From: OMPR01 sp965183835
Lineage (GTDB): Bacteria > Pseudomonadota > Alphaproteobacteria > Rhodobacterales > Rhodobacteraceae
Length of the DNA stretch: 64,000 nt
NCBI GenBank assembly: GCA_965183835.1
Contig: CBCYME010000004.1
Span: 1 to 64,000, forward strand
Direction of reading: 5' to 3'
A program made the position numbers and the translations under genes. The notes under the pieces were generated by a model that searched no databases, was not told where the DNA came from, and saw only the letters and a program-made list of their open reading frames with translations. Position 1 is the stretch's first letter. Each line of letters begins with the position of its first letter. This document shows, in pieces, positions 48,891-58,648 of this stretch.

Positions 48891-50536
48891 TGGTCCACTC
48901 CGTAACTTTTGGCGCCATCCACCGTCACCAAACCCCGTTTGAGGTCTAAGGCAAGCGCATCCTGTGCGCGATCCGAAGGGTGCCCAAAGCCACCCCCACC
49001 GGGTGTTTCAAAGATCAGGTAATCATCCCCTTCGACCCGTAACTCGCCTTTTCCGGGGATATCTTGGGCCTGTCCTTTGATGCGGATGCGTCCGGGTGCG
49101 CCCGGCTGTCCACCCATGCGCCCCAAGGCTGGGAATTTCAGTCGTTCGACGGACAGAAAGACGATGAAGGGCGCATTGTTTGCGGCGCTCATTTCAATTC
49201 GTTGCCCCAAGCCACCTCGGTACTGTCCTGCCCCGCCCGAGTCGGGGCGCAACTCGCGTTTCCACATCACCACAGGGGCAACTGCTTCGGTGATTTCAAC
49301 CTGCGAGCCGAACACCCCAGACGGATAGGCGGTGGCCGATAAGCCATCGGAATGAGGGCGCGCGCCGGTGCCGCCATTGTGCACAGGCTCGATTGCAAAT
49401 TCTCGCCCACCGTTCGCTGCTACCTCGGGCGCATGGCGCATGGGCAGGTCAAACATACACGACGCCCCCTCAGCCGGAACTTGATCCGGCAAGGCTTGGT
49501 GGAGGCATCCAAGCACCAGATCGGGTGTGACCTGTCCCAAGGTGTGGCGCATCGCGACGGGCACCGGGCGCTGGGCGTTCAATATGCACCCTTTGGGTCC
49601 ATCCACGGTGAAGGGTGCCAGCGATCCCGCGTTATTGGGGATGTCTGACCCGACGATGCACCGCATGGCAAAGACGGTATAGGCCGTCGCATAGTTGAGC
49701 GGGACGTTGATGCCCTTTTTGGAACAGCCTGACGTTCCGGTGAAATCCACATGCAGGCCTGTTTTGCTTACGGTGAGCGTGGCGTGTAGCTCTAGCTCAG
49801 ATTCGTACCCGTCCATCTTGAGCATGTTTGAATACACGCCCTCTGGGACCTCTGCGATTGCATCCAAGGTGCCCCGATGTGAGGTGTCGATGATGTAGGT
49901 CGCCAACTCTTCGAGATCGTCGATCCCGAATTCGTCCATCATGCCGACCAGCCGTGCCACGCCGGCTTCGCAACAGGCGACCAGCGCGTAAATGTCGCCT
50001 TCGTTGGCGATGGGTTCGCGTGAATTTGCGCGTACGATATCCATCAAAAGGCCATTCAGTTCGCCCTGATCGACCAACTTGCAAGGGGGGATCAACAGCC
50101 CCTCATCGTAGATATCTGACCCCTCTGGCCCCATACCAAGGCCACCGAGATCCACAAGGTGAGAGGTGCAGGAGGTGAAACCGACTACTTTGCCGTCTTT
50201 GAAAGCAGGCATCATCAGCAGAAAGTCATTCAAGTGTCCCGAGGCAAGCCACGGGTCATTGGTCATGTAGATATCGCCGGGCTTCATGGTCTGGATCGGG
50301 AAGCGTTCGCGCAAATGCAGAACGGCCTCGGCCATGGTGTTGATGTGGCCGGGGGTGCCGGTCACAGCTTGTGCCAGCATGCGCCCATGCACATCAAAGA
50401 TCCCGGCGGAAATATCACCGCATTCGCGCACGATCGGGCTGAAAGCCGCGCGGATCAGGGTTTGGCCCTGTTCTTCGACAACGGCGAGGAGACGGTTCCA
50501 CATCACTTGCAGGCGGGCGGGGGACATCGCAGTCAT
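48887..50536 (-). CDS. hyuB: Hydantoinase B/oxoprolinase (HyuB) family protein
   Basis: 549 aa. The HyuB/OplAH-B family is recognised from VMWNRLLAVVEEQGQTLIRAAFSPI, then YMTNDPWLASGHLNDFLLMMP and the Gly-rich ELRPDSGGAGQYRGGLGQR near the end. With HyuA it forms ATP-dependent amidohydrolases such as N-methylhydantoinase or 5-oxoprolinase and, in other branches, acetone or acetophenone carboxylases. It overlaps hyuA and the HisC-like gene by 4 nt each, so stoichiometric expression is expected. Confidence 0.9.
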   Translation of the reverse strand: MTAMSPARLQVMWNRLLAVVEEQGQTLIRAAFSPIVRECGDISAGIFDVHGRMLAQAVTGTPGHINTMAEAVLHLRERFPIQTMKPGDIYMTNDPWLASGHLNDFLLMMPAFKDGKVVGFTSCTSHLVDLGGLGMGPEGSDIYDEGLLIPPCKLVDQGELNGLLMDIVRANSREPIANEGDIYALVACCEAGVARLVGMMDEFGIDDLEELATYIIDTSHRGTLDAIAEVPEGVYSNMLKMDGYESELELHATLTVSKTGLHVDFTGTSGCSKKGINVPLNYATAYTVFAMRCIVGSDIPNNAGSLAPFTVDGPKGCILNAQRPVPVAMRHTLGQVTPDLVLGCLHQALPDQVPAEGASCMFDLPMRHAPEVAANGGREFAIEPVHNGGTGARPHSDGLSATAYPSGVFGSQVEITEAVAPVVMWKRELRPDSGGAGQYRGGLGQRIEMSAANNAPFIVFLSVERLKFPALGRMGGQPGAPGRIRIKGQAQDIPGKGELRVEGDDYLIFETPGGGGFGHPSDRAQDALALDLKRGLVTVDGAKSYGVDQ

Positions 50537-52635
50537 GCGGCACCTCCTTTTTGGTCTTGGATTAGGACAAGGTTTCCAATTGCATCGACATGTGCCGAGA
50601 AGTCGGCAGAAACCAGCGTGGTTGTTTGCGGTTCCGTAATCAGGGCAGGACCCGCGACCCTTTGGCCGGGGTGCAATCGGTCGCGCGCGATAAACGCAGC
50701 TTCTTTCTCGGTGCCGTCTATATCACAGAGAATGGGCCGCGTTTCTGATGGAATGAGTGTGCTCAGCTCAGGTGTTTCGGATACTTTGGGAATATCCCCA
50801 TCCGGGGTGGCCACTTGCACGGACCAGTTCAGGATTTCGATCTGCATACCGGGTACTGGGCGCGAGAACTGTTTCCCGTATTCCGCCTCAAAAGCCTTTG
50901 TTAGAGGCTGAATATCGCTGTCCATCAACGGGCGGTCCGGTAGGGGGATTTCGATTTCATGACCTTGCCCGTTGTAGCGCATAAAGGCGCTGCGCCGGGT
51001 TTGCATGGCGCGATCTCCGGCACCTTGGGCAACCACGCCTTTGGCCTCGGCAATCATGTCATCGAACAGGGTGTTGATGTTTTCCATGTCGAGGGAGCCG
51101 AGCATTGAATAGCGGCTGCGGACGATTTCAAACGACACCGGCGCATACAGAAACCCCACTGCGGATCCGACCCCGGGATTGGGTGGAATGACAATGCGGG
51201 ATACGCCTGCTGAGCGGGCCACCCGGGTGGCGTGTAAGGGGCCGTTGCCGCCAAATGCGATCATTGTGCGACTGCCCAGATCCTTGCCGGACTCAACTGC
51301 ATGCATTCGCCCGGCGCTGGCCATGCTTTCATCAACGATGCGGCTGACACCATCAGCAGCACCGGTGCCATCAACGTTCAAAGCGGTGCCAATGACCCTT
51401 TTTAGAGCCTGTTTCGCAGCGACGGGATCAATGCTGATGTGTCCTTCGGCAAAGGTGTCAGGTACAATGTAACCCAGTGTGATATCGCTGTCCGTCACTG
51501 TCGGTTCCGTGCCGCCACGGCCAAAGGCGACGGGTCCGGGTTCTGATCCGGCAGATTTGGGGCCGACTGTTAAGCGGCCCAAACGGTCGACCCCAGCGAT
51601 CGATCCCCCCCCGGCGCCGATTTCGATCATCTCGATGACCGGGATGCGGACGGGCATGCCGGATCCTTTGATGAACCGTGCGGCGCGCGCGATTTCGAAC
51701 TGGCGCGAGGTTTGCGGACGGGCATTGTCGATCAGGCACAGCTTGGCGGTGGTGCCACCAACATCAAACGACAAAACAGAGTCTAAATTGGCCCGTGCAG
51801 CAATTCGCGCGGCCAGGATTGCCCCGCCCGCGGGTCCGCTTTCGACCAGACGGATCGGGAAACGAACGGCGGTTTGGATGGTGCACATTCCTCCGCCTGC
51901 GGTCATCATCAGGATCGGACAGGCCACGCCTTCGGCGGCAAACCTTGCCGCGAAACGATCCAGATAGCTTTCCATAAGCGGCTGGATGTAGGCATTGGCG
52001 ATTGTGGTGCACAGCCGGTCGAATTCGCGGGCTTCGGGGCTGACGTCCGAGGAGATAGAGATTGTCAGATTGGGACGTTTGGCGCTCAAAACATCGCGCA
52101 GGCGGCGTTCGTGATCTGGGTTGGCATAGGAATGGATAAGGCAGATCGCGACTGCGTCTGCACCGCTGGCATCAATTTCTGTCAGCAAGGCGTCTATTGC
52201 GCTGTCTTCCAATGCGATCAGGATGGACCCATCGGCGGACATGCGTTCACGCACCGTCAGCGCTCGCTCGCGTGGCACCAGCAGATCGGGTTTTTCCAGA
52301 TTGATGTCGTACTGTGAGTACCGCCGCTCATATGCGATTTCGAGAATGTCGCGAAACCCTTGGGTGGTGATTGTCGCCACCACGGCCCCGCGCCGTTCGA
52401 TCAAGGCGTTGGTGGCAAGGGTTGTGCCGTGGATGAACCCGCTGACCTCGTTCAAGGACCGCCCGGATTGGGCCATAACGCGCGCGGCCCCTTCCATGGC
52501 GCCGTCCGCTGGATTGGTGTGGGTTGTCAGCGTTTTGGTTGAGGCGAGGATTTCGTCCTCACCACGTACCAATACTGTGTCTGTAAAAGTTCCGCCAATA
52601 TCGATGGCGAGTCGCAGCATATCTTTTGCCGTCAT
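50533..52635 (-). CDS. hyuA: Hydantoinase A (HyuA) family ATP-binding subunit
   Basis: 700 aa. ASKHA-fold subunit; the ATP-binding phosphate-1 motif is AIDIGGTFTDTVLV near residues 10-23, then GFIHGTTLATNALIERRG, SFDVGGTTAKLCLI and MIAFGGNGPLHATRVAR. HyuA phosphorylates the cyclic amide while HyuB hydrolyses it. The start at 52635 (MTAKDMLRL) is preferred over the Met at 52620, and over 52647, by a GGA before it. It is the first gene of the minus-strand half of the island. Confidence 0.9.
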   Translation of the reverse strand: MTAKDMLRLAIDIGGTFTDTVLVRGEDEILASTKTLTTHTNPADGAMEGAARVMAQSGRSLNEVSGFIHGTTLATNALIERRGAVVATITTQGFRDILEIAYERRYSQYDINLEKPDLLVPRERALTVRERMSADGSILIALEDSAIDALLTEIDASGADAVAICLIHSYANPDHERRLRDVLSAKRPNLTISISSDVSPEAREFDRLCTTIANAYIQPLMESYLDRFAARFAAEGVACPILMMTAGGGMCTIQTAVRFPIRLVESGPAGGAILAARIAARANLDSVLSFDVGGTTAKLCLIDNARPQTSRQFEIARAARFIKGSGMPVRIPVIEMIEIGAGGGSIAGVDRLGRLTVGPKSAGSEPGPVAFGRGGTEPTVTDSDITLGYIVPDTFAEGHISIDPVAAKQALKRVIGTALNVDGTGAADGVSRIVDESMASAGRMHAVESGKDLGSRTMIAFGGNGPLHATRVARSAGVSRIVIPPNPGVGSAVGFLYAPVSFEIVRSRYSMLGSLDMENINTLFDDMIAEAKGVVAQGAGDRAMQTRRSAFMRYNGQGHEIEIPLPDRPLMDSDIQPLTKAFEAEYGKQFSRPVPGMQIEILNWSVQVATPDGDIPKVSETPELSTLIPSETRPILCDIDGTEKEAAFIARDRLHPGQRVAGPALITEPQTTTLVSADFSAHVDAIGNLVLIQDQKGGAA

Positions 52636-52752
52636 AGGTCCGTCCAAAAATCAAAGATCGTCAAGTCGCGATGTCAGTTCCCCAAAGGGGCTTACATCGT
52701 AACCAGGTCGCAGCCTGTTGCGCGTCGATCTGTGCGTTTTGGTGTGATTCCT

Positions 52753-52780
52753 GTCATAAGATATATGCTGACCCTGACAA
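52753..52780 (-). promoter_or_regulatory. Candidate promoter of the hyuA-hyuB operon
   Basis: On the minus strand TTGTCA (52775-52780) and TATGAC (52753-52758) are 16 bp apart, about 120 bp before hyuA. Two TGCGAC/GTCGCA motifs flank it (52802-52807 and 52707-52712). Confidence 0.35.
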
Positions 52781-52884
52781 TTGCGGCCGGTCTGTGCCAA
52801 ATGCGACGCAACCATACACAAGCGACATCAATGGCTCATTCAATCGTGTGAACCTCAAATCAGCTTTAGCCGCAGACTGATCAT

Positions 52885-53664
52885 TCAAAGAATGACGTCT
52901 TCGATTGTTTTGGGATGATTAGTCAGGGGGTTATAGCCGTCTTGTGTAATGATGAAACTGTCGCCGACCTGCGCAGGAGAGGTGTAGACGGTGACGAACC
53001 CATCCACAGCAAAGACCATTCCGGGTTGTAATATCGTCTTATCCCCGGTCATCAGTTGGGGCTGTTTAAGAAAACTAAACCCCGTGGCTCGCCTGCATCA
53101 AAAGGGGTAATCATATCCCGCCTCTTGAATGACCTAAGCATAAGCGCGTGCCCGCTTGTGAGGTGGGAAACGCCGCTTCGAATTCAAGTACACCATCGCC
53201 TATCGCCGCCCGGCCTGCCGCCATCATCGGGTTTGCAACCTGTCTTGCATGGTGGGCGAGCTGCGGCTCTTCGGGGGTTTTGATCATGGGTATATCGGCC
53301 AGTATCGAAGTGACCGAGGTCGTGGTTTGCTGATCGACCAGCGTTTCCAGATACCGACGTACAATCGGCGGCATATGGTCGGGTTCCTGTCCAACTGTGC
53401 CGGCCCCTTTGAGCGCGCTGGCAATTCCTCGCGCCATTCATTGCCTGCGCCATCGTTTCAGGCTGCAATCTGAGCGGCCTGCGCTGTGATTTTGACCATG
53501 TTCAGATCAATGATCGGAGTGATCAGCAAGCTATCGCCTTCGCGCGGGACCACCAAAATCGTCGGGCGCTCGAAATCCATATGCAGGTAGTCGCAATAGC
53601 CGGTTAGGTAATAGACTTTGTCGTCATCTGTGATCAACGCGACATCACTATTGCTTTCGGCCAT
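52885..53664 (-). pseudogene. Degenerate M24 metallopeptidase (creatinase/Xaa-Pro peptidase family)
   Basis: Three frames must be joined to read it: residues starting MAESNSDVALITDDDKVYYL (from 53664), then EEPQLAHHARQVANPMMAAG (53111-53437), then FDAGEPRGLVFLN and ILQPGMVFAVDGFV to the stop at 52885. The pieces total about 260 residues against roughly 380-400 for the family; the metal-ligand Asp/His region is missing or scrambled. At least three frameshifts make it non-functional. It faces away from motB and lies upstream of hyuA, so it was probably the next gene of the same catabolic operon. Confidence 0.7.
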
Positions 53665-53904
53665 CCGGTGGCGAAGATTTTGAATGCGGGCATTGATAAT
53701 TTGGGGGGCCTTTTGTGGGTTCTAGGGCGGCGGCTTGCTTTGATAATTCGATGTTTAATGGTTCTCGACCGTCTGATTGTGACTGTAATAATTGTCATAA
53801 AATGCTGCGCTTTGGGTGAATTTTTCTACAGTTTTACCTGTTAGAGCTCTCTTAACACTTCGCCTGATATCCCGGTTATGGGTGATTAAAATAAGGTGGT
53901 GGAG

Positions 53905-54744
53905 ATGAGTGCGCAGACGAATGTCGCGCCGGTCATCATCAAACGTAAAAAGGTAGTAGGTGGCGGTGGCCACCATGGCGGAGCCTGGAAGGTCGCTTAT
54001 GCGGACTTCGTGACGGCGATGATGGCCTTTTTTATGTTGATGTGGCTGCTGAATGCGACGACTGAAAAACAACGAAAAGGGTTGGCGGATTATTTTTCGC
54101 CAACGATTCCGATTAACCCAACTTCTGGTGGCGGGAGCGGTGCCTTTGGTGGCCAGAACATGTTCTCGGAAGATACCATGGTCATGGATGGAACAGGTGC
54201 GGTTAACCGCGCCCCATCCGATGCGCGACGGTCTCGTGGGGCTACAGGCGTAGATACCCGTGGGGATGACCGGAAAAAGCATGATGAGTTCAAATCCCTT
54301 GAGGCTGCGTTGCAGGGACGCGGTGGGGAAAGTCTGGTTTCGAGCAAGGCCCTAAAGCACATCGTGACCAAGGTGACAGACGAAGGATTGATCATTGAGT
54401 TGTTTGCCACCGAGGGGGCGCCCTTGTTTGTTGAAAATACCAACAAACCAACGCCCTTGATGAAAGAGTTGGCGCAGGTGATCGTGCGAGCGTCTGATCT
54501 GGTGAACAATGGCGTGGCGATCGGTGGGCATATACGGGCGCATCCTGTTGTCTTGGCCACGAGCCCGGTTTGGGAGCTGTCGACAGCACGCGCTGGGCGG
54601 ACACGAACATTGTTCGAAGGGCTTGGTTTGCCAGCGGAACGCATTCAACGCGTAACCGGACATGCGGATCGAAAACTGACTGACAAGAATCCGATGGCAG
54701 TTCGCAACAATCGCATCGAAGTCGTGTTCCTGCGGAACCTGTGA
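53905..54744 (+). CDS. motB: MotB, flagellar motor stator protein
   Basis: 279 aa. The single transmembrane helix near residues 25-50 contains the proton-path Asp in AYADFVTAMMAFFMLMWLL. A Gly/Ser-rich linker is followed by an OmpA/MotB peptidoglycan-binding domain (GVAIGGHIRAHP, STARAGRTRTLFEGLGL, VTGHADRKL). The start at 53905 follows AGGTGGTGGAG. It precedes flgE in the direction of the flagellar block; motA is not in the window. Confidence 0.93.
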   Translation: MSAQTNVAPVIIKRKKVVGGGGHHGGAWKVAYADFVTAMMAFFMLMWLLNATTEKQRKGLADYFSPTIPINPTSGGGSGAFGGQNMFSEDTMVMDGTGAVNRAPSDARRSRGATGVDTRGDDRKKHDEFKSLEAALQGRGGESLVSSKALKHIVTKVTDEGLIIELFATEGAPLFVENTNKPTPLMKELAQVIVRASDLVNNGVAIGGHIRAHPVVLATSPVWELSTARAGRTRTLFEGLGLPAERIQRVTGHADRKLTDKNPMAVRNNRIEVVFLRNL

Positions 54745-54843
54745 TCTAGAATTACAGAGCTTTTTAATTGTTAGCCGCCTGTTAAGTGGTCGCACGCTAC
54801 CTGTTGCATCAGACGAGTTTTGATGCAGCAGAAAGGCGTATCC

Positions 54844-56144
54844 ATGACTATTTCTTCCTCGCTTAATGCCGGGGTCGCGGCGTTAAGAGCGAATGCCAAC
54901 CGCTTGGCAACGATTTCGGACAATATCGCGAATTCTTCTACCTTTGGGTACAAACGGGTGGAAACTGATTTCCATTCGATGGTGAATTCCAGCACGGGGG
55001 GGACATATACAGCGGGTGGGGTGCGAACCAGCACCCAACGTATGGTCGATTCGCGTGGCTCGCTCGTGACGACATCAAATGCCACGGATTTGGCCGTTCG
55101 GGGGCGCGGTATGTTGCCTGTATCGCGTGTTTCTGAGGTGGAAAGTGGGAATGGTTCGGCAAATATGCTGCTGACCACAACCGGTTCATTTCGGACAGAC
55201 TCCAGTGGTCGATTGGTGACTGAATCGGGGCTGACGCTGTTGGGTTGGCCTGCTCGATCAGATGGCAGCATCCCCACCTTTCCTAGAGACACTTCTGTTG
55301 GATTGGAGCCGGTTAAGTTGAGTGTGAATCAGTTGTCCGGGTCCCCAACGACACGCATGTCTCTGGGTATCAATCTACCGGCGACCTCAACAGATGCGGG
55401 ATCGACGGTAGGTCCAGAAAATCTGCCAGTCGAATACTTTGGCAATCTGGGTAAGTCGGAAAACATTCAGATCGAATTTGTCCCAATGGTTCCAGCCACA
55501 GGGTCGTCGAACGAATGGACGATGACATTGCGGGACACGGCCTCTGGCGATGCGGTCGTTGGCGAATATACACTGACGTTTACAGACAGCCGGACCAATG
55601 GGGGCACATTGGACAGCGTCACGACTGTCTCTGGTGGAGCCTACGATGCAACAGCGGGCACGCTTGTTGTTGATACCGCTGGTGGTCCAATTGAAATCAA
55701 AATCGGGCAGCTAGGGGATACCAGTGGTATTACACAGCTTAGCGACCGCTTTGCCCCGGTTTCGATCAGCAAGGATGGATCTGCGGCGGCAGTATGACCC
55801 GGGTCGAAGTCGACGAGAACGGTTATGTTCACGCCTTTTTTGACTCAGGAGCCAGTCGTCGGATTTATCAGATTCCATTGGTTGATTTGCCCAATCCCAA
55901 CGGCATGATTGCGATGGATAAGCAAACCTATGCGGCCTCTCGCGAAAGCGGATCGGTGTTCCTGTGGGATGCGGGCGATGGCCCAACTGGCGATCTTGTG
56001 TCATTTGCCCGAGAGGAATCCGCCACGGACATTGCCACAGAGCTGACGGCAATGATCCAGACACAGCGGGCGTATTCATCAAGCGCCAAGGTTATCCAAA
56101 CGGTTGATGAGATGTTGCAGGAAACCACCAACATCAAACGTTGA
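54844..56144 (+). pseudogene. flgE: FlgE, flagellar hook protein, with a frameshift near 55790
   Basis: The first 317 codons (54844-55797) start MTISSSLNAGVAALRANANR and read through the hook domain to SISKDGSAAAV then TGA. The C-terminal 116 codons, from the overlapping ATG at 55794, give VDENGYVHAFFDSGA and end EMLQETTNIKR, a conserved FlgE tail. A one-base loss in GCAGTATGACC (GCAGGTATGACC would restore the frame) explains the break. The two parts together make about 433 residues, the normal length for the group. Either a sequencing error, a true mutation or, less likely, a coupled split gene. Confidence 0.88.
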
Positions 56145-56186
56145 TCTATCGGGTAACCTGATCGTTTTTCCTAAAGGAGGGTCCCT

Positions 56187-57638
56187 ATGACCATCTCTGC
56201 TGCTTTCAATACCGCTATGAGTGGACTTACTGCTGCAAGTCGCGCATCGGGGCTCGTCTCCGAAAACATAGCGAATGCCCTGACACCTGGGTACGCACGG
56301 CGTTCGCTTGAATTGTCTTCGGATGCGGTAACGGGCAGGGGGGTACAGGTTGTAGGGATCACACGTCACACGGATCCTGTGCTTTTGGCCAATCGCAGAG
56401 CGGCGGATTCAGCCCATGGATCCGCCAATACGATTTCAAATTTCCACACCAATTTAGAGAACTTGGTTGGGCGCTCTGGGGCAACGGATTCGATCTCGAC
56501 CCGCTTGTCCACGTTTGAGAATAAATTGCTCACGGCGGCAAGTATGCCTGACTCGGCTACTCGGCTGGATGGTGCATCAGCGGCGGGTAAAGACTTGGCG
56601 CATAGCCTGAACGATGCATCCGATGGATTAAGAGCCGCTCGTACCCGGGCAGACAAGAGCATCAATACGCAGGTAAATCGTCTGAATGATGTATTGCAAT
56701 CCGTTCAGGATCTGAATGCTCGGATTCAATCTGTAGGGACTGGAAAAGGGAATACAGCAAACCTGTTAGATCAGCGCCAATTGTTGATTGATGAAATCAA
56801 TGAGATGATTCCGGTGAACGTGATCAATCGTGAAAATGGCAAAGTTGCGCTGTATTCTGAGGGCGGTGCAATTCTTGTGGACGGCAGCGCCGCTACGCTT
56901 TCGTTTGCGCCGGTGAATGAAGCTCAACCCCATATGACAGTCGAAAACGGACTGCTGTCGGGTCTAAAGATTAACGATATCCCTGTGCAAACAAGCGGGG
57001 AGAATACTGCGATCCGTGGCGGGACCTTGGCGGCGCAATTTGAAATTCGCGATGTGCTGGCGACGGATGTGCAACAGGATCTGGACGCAGTTGCGCAAGA
57101 TCTGATCGAACGTTTCGAAGCCGCAGGCGTCGATCCGACACGTACACCCGGCCAACCCGGGCTGTTTACAGATGCGGGCGCTGCACTGGGATCTCCTTCT
57201 GCACCTGGTCTTGCTGGACGGTTGGCTTTGAACGCAGCAGTGGACCCCTCTCAAGGGGGGCAAAGTTGGAGATTGCGTGCGGGGCTAGAGGCGACGGGGC
57301 CAGGCGCCGCTGGGGATGCCACTCTTCTCAAGGCTTTTGACAAGGCGTTGACAGAAGCACGGCCCATGTCGACTGATCGTTTTGGCACCGGCGCCCTTTC
57401 TGCAGGGGACGTGAGCGCAGGGCTTCTTTCCCGCGTCGCGCAAAACAGTAACTCAGCAGCGCAAATTCTGACGTTTTCCGCTGCGAATAAGACAGAAATG
57501 GAGCGTCTGGAGCTGGAAAAGGGCGTGGATACCGATGCGGAACTCCAGTCTTTGATGCTTGTTGAAAGAGCCTATGCCGCGAATGCCCGTGTGATCGAGA
57601 CGGTCAATGGGCTGATGGACACTTTGTTGAGGTTGTAA
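56187..57638 (+). CDS. flgK: FlgK, flagellar hook-filament junction protein
   Basis: 483 aa exported without a cleaved signal. The N-terminal rod-type motif SENIANALTPGYARR and the C-terminal LMLVERAYAANARVIETVNGLM are the standard hook-associated ends; the middle is variable. A near-perfect AAAGGAGGG lies 8 nt before the ATG. It follows flgE by 42 nt and precedes flgL by 2 nt, so it belongs to the same operon. Confidence 0.94.
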   Translation: MTISAAFNTAMSGLTAASRASGLVSENIANALTPGYARRSLELSSDAVTGRGVQVVGITRHTDPVLLANRRAADSAHGSANTISNFHTNLENLVGRSGATDSISTRLSTFENKLLTAASMPDSATRLDGASAAGKDLAHSLNDASDGLRAARTRADKSINTQVNRLNDVLQSVQDLNARIQSVGTGKGNTANLLDQRQLLIDEINEMIPVNVINRENGKVALYSEGGAILVDGSAATLSFAPVNEAQPHMTVENGLLSGLKINDIPVQTSGENTAIRGGTLAAQFEIRDVLATDVQQDLDAVAQDLIERFEAAGVDPTRTPGQPGLFTDAGAALGSPSAPGLAGRLALNAAVDPSQGGQSWRLRAGLEATGPGAAGDATLLKAFDKALTEARPMSTDRFGTGALSAGDVSAGLLSRVAQNSNSAAQILTFSAANKTEMERLELEKGVDTDAELQSLMLVERAYAANARVIETVNGLMDTLLRL

Positions 57639-57640
57639 GG

Positions 57641-58648
57641 ATGAGTATGAATTCTATCGGAGATTTGGCGCAAAGCCTTACGCTACGCGCTCGGAGCGTT
57701 CTGATCAAAAATGAGATCGAGACGTTAACTCAGGAAATGTCGACAGGTGAAACAGCGAATATTACGCAGCGCTTAGCTGGGGATTATTCGCATCTGTCTG
57801 ATATTGACCGTAACCTTAGCCGTATTCAGGGGTTTTCTGTTACGACTGCAGAAACGGGGGTGATGTTTTCGTCGGCTCAAAACCACCTAGAAATTCTGCA
57901 CACTCGAACGGACGAATTGGCGAATGCGCTGACAGCGGTTGGTTCATTTGGCCAAACTGTAAACCGTGAACAGATCAGCAATCAGGCGCAGGGTGATTTG
58001 AACACAATGGTGGCCTCTTTGAACAGCTCAGTTGGGGGGCGCAGCCTGTTTGCAGGGGTGGCGACAGATACAATCGCTCTGAACTCTGGCGAGACACTCT
58101 TGGCGGATCTTAAATCTGCTATCATTGGGCAAACGACCGCGGCTGATGTGCTGCAGACGGCAGAGAATTGGTTCAACGATCCCGCCGGATTCAAAACAAG
58201 CATGTATCGGGGATCTGACCAGACGCTTGCTGCTTTTGAAGTCACCGAAGGGGAAGAGGTCTCGTTTAAGCTCAAGGCAGATGATCCCGCGTTTCGTGAT
58301 ATGTTGAAAGCCACTGCTTTGGCGTCTTTGGCGACGGACGCGGCGGTCGGTCTGAACCCTCAGGAACAGGCGGAATTGTTGAAGAACCTTGGAGGTCAGC
58401 TGGCGACCAGCCGGGATACCCTAGTGGGCGTTCGCGCAGATATCGGGTTTTCTGAGGCGCGAATAGAGCAGGTTGAAACCCGAAACGCAGCCAGCATGAC
58501 AAGCCTGGAGTACGCCAGACGAGAGCTGTTGGAAGCTGATCCATTTGAAACCGCAACGCGGCTCAAGGCTGTCCAGTTTCAACTTGAAAGCCTCTACACT
58601 GTTACGGTTCGCACGTCGCAACTCTCACTTGTGAATTTCCTGAGATGA
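57641..58648 (+). CDS. flgL: FlgL, hook-associated/flagellin-like protein
   Basis: 335 aa. The N-terminal coiled coil IGDLAQSLTLRARSVLIKNE and the C-terminal helix ATRLKAVQFQLESLYTVTVR match flagellin/FlgL ends, and the middle has AGVATDTIALNSGET. Second junction protein below the filament. It overlaps flgI by 4 nt (ATGA). Confidence 0.9.
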   Translation: MSMNSIGDLAQSLTLRARSVLIKNEIETLTQEMSTGETANITQRLAGDYSHLSDIDRNLSRIQGFSVTTAETGVMFSSAQNHLEILHTRTDELANALTAVGSFGQTVNREQISNQAQGDLNTMVASLNSSVGGRSLFAGVATDTIALNSGETLLADLKSAIIGQTTAADVLQTAENWFNDPAGFKTSMYRGSDQTLAAFEVTEGEEVSFKLKADDPAFRDMLKATALASLATDAAVGLNPQEQAELLKNLGGQLATSRDTLVGVRADIGFSEARIEQVETRNAASMTSLEYARRELLEADPFETATRLKAVQFQLESLYTVTVRTSQLSLVNFLR

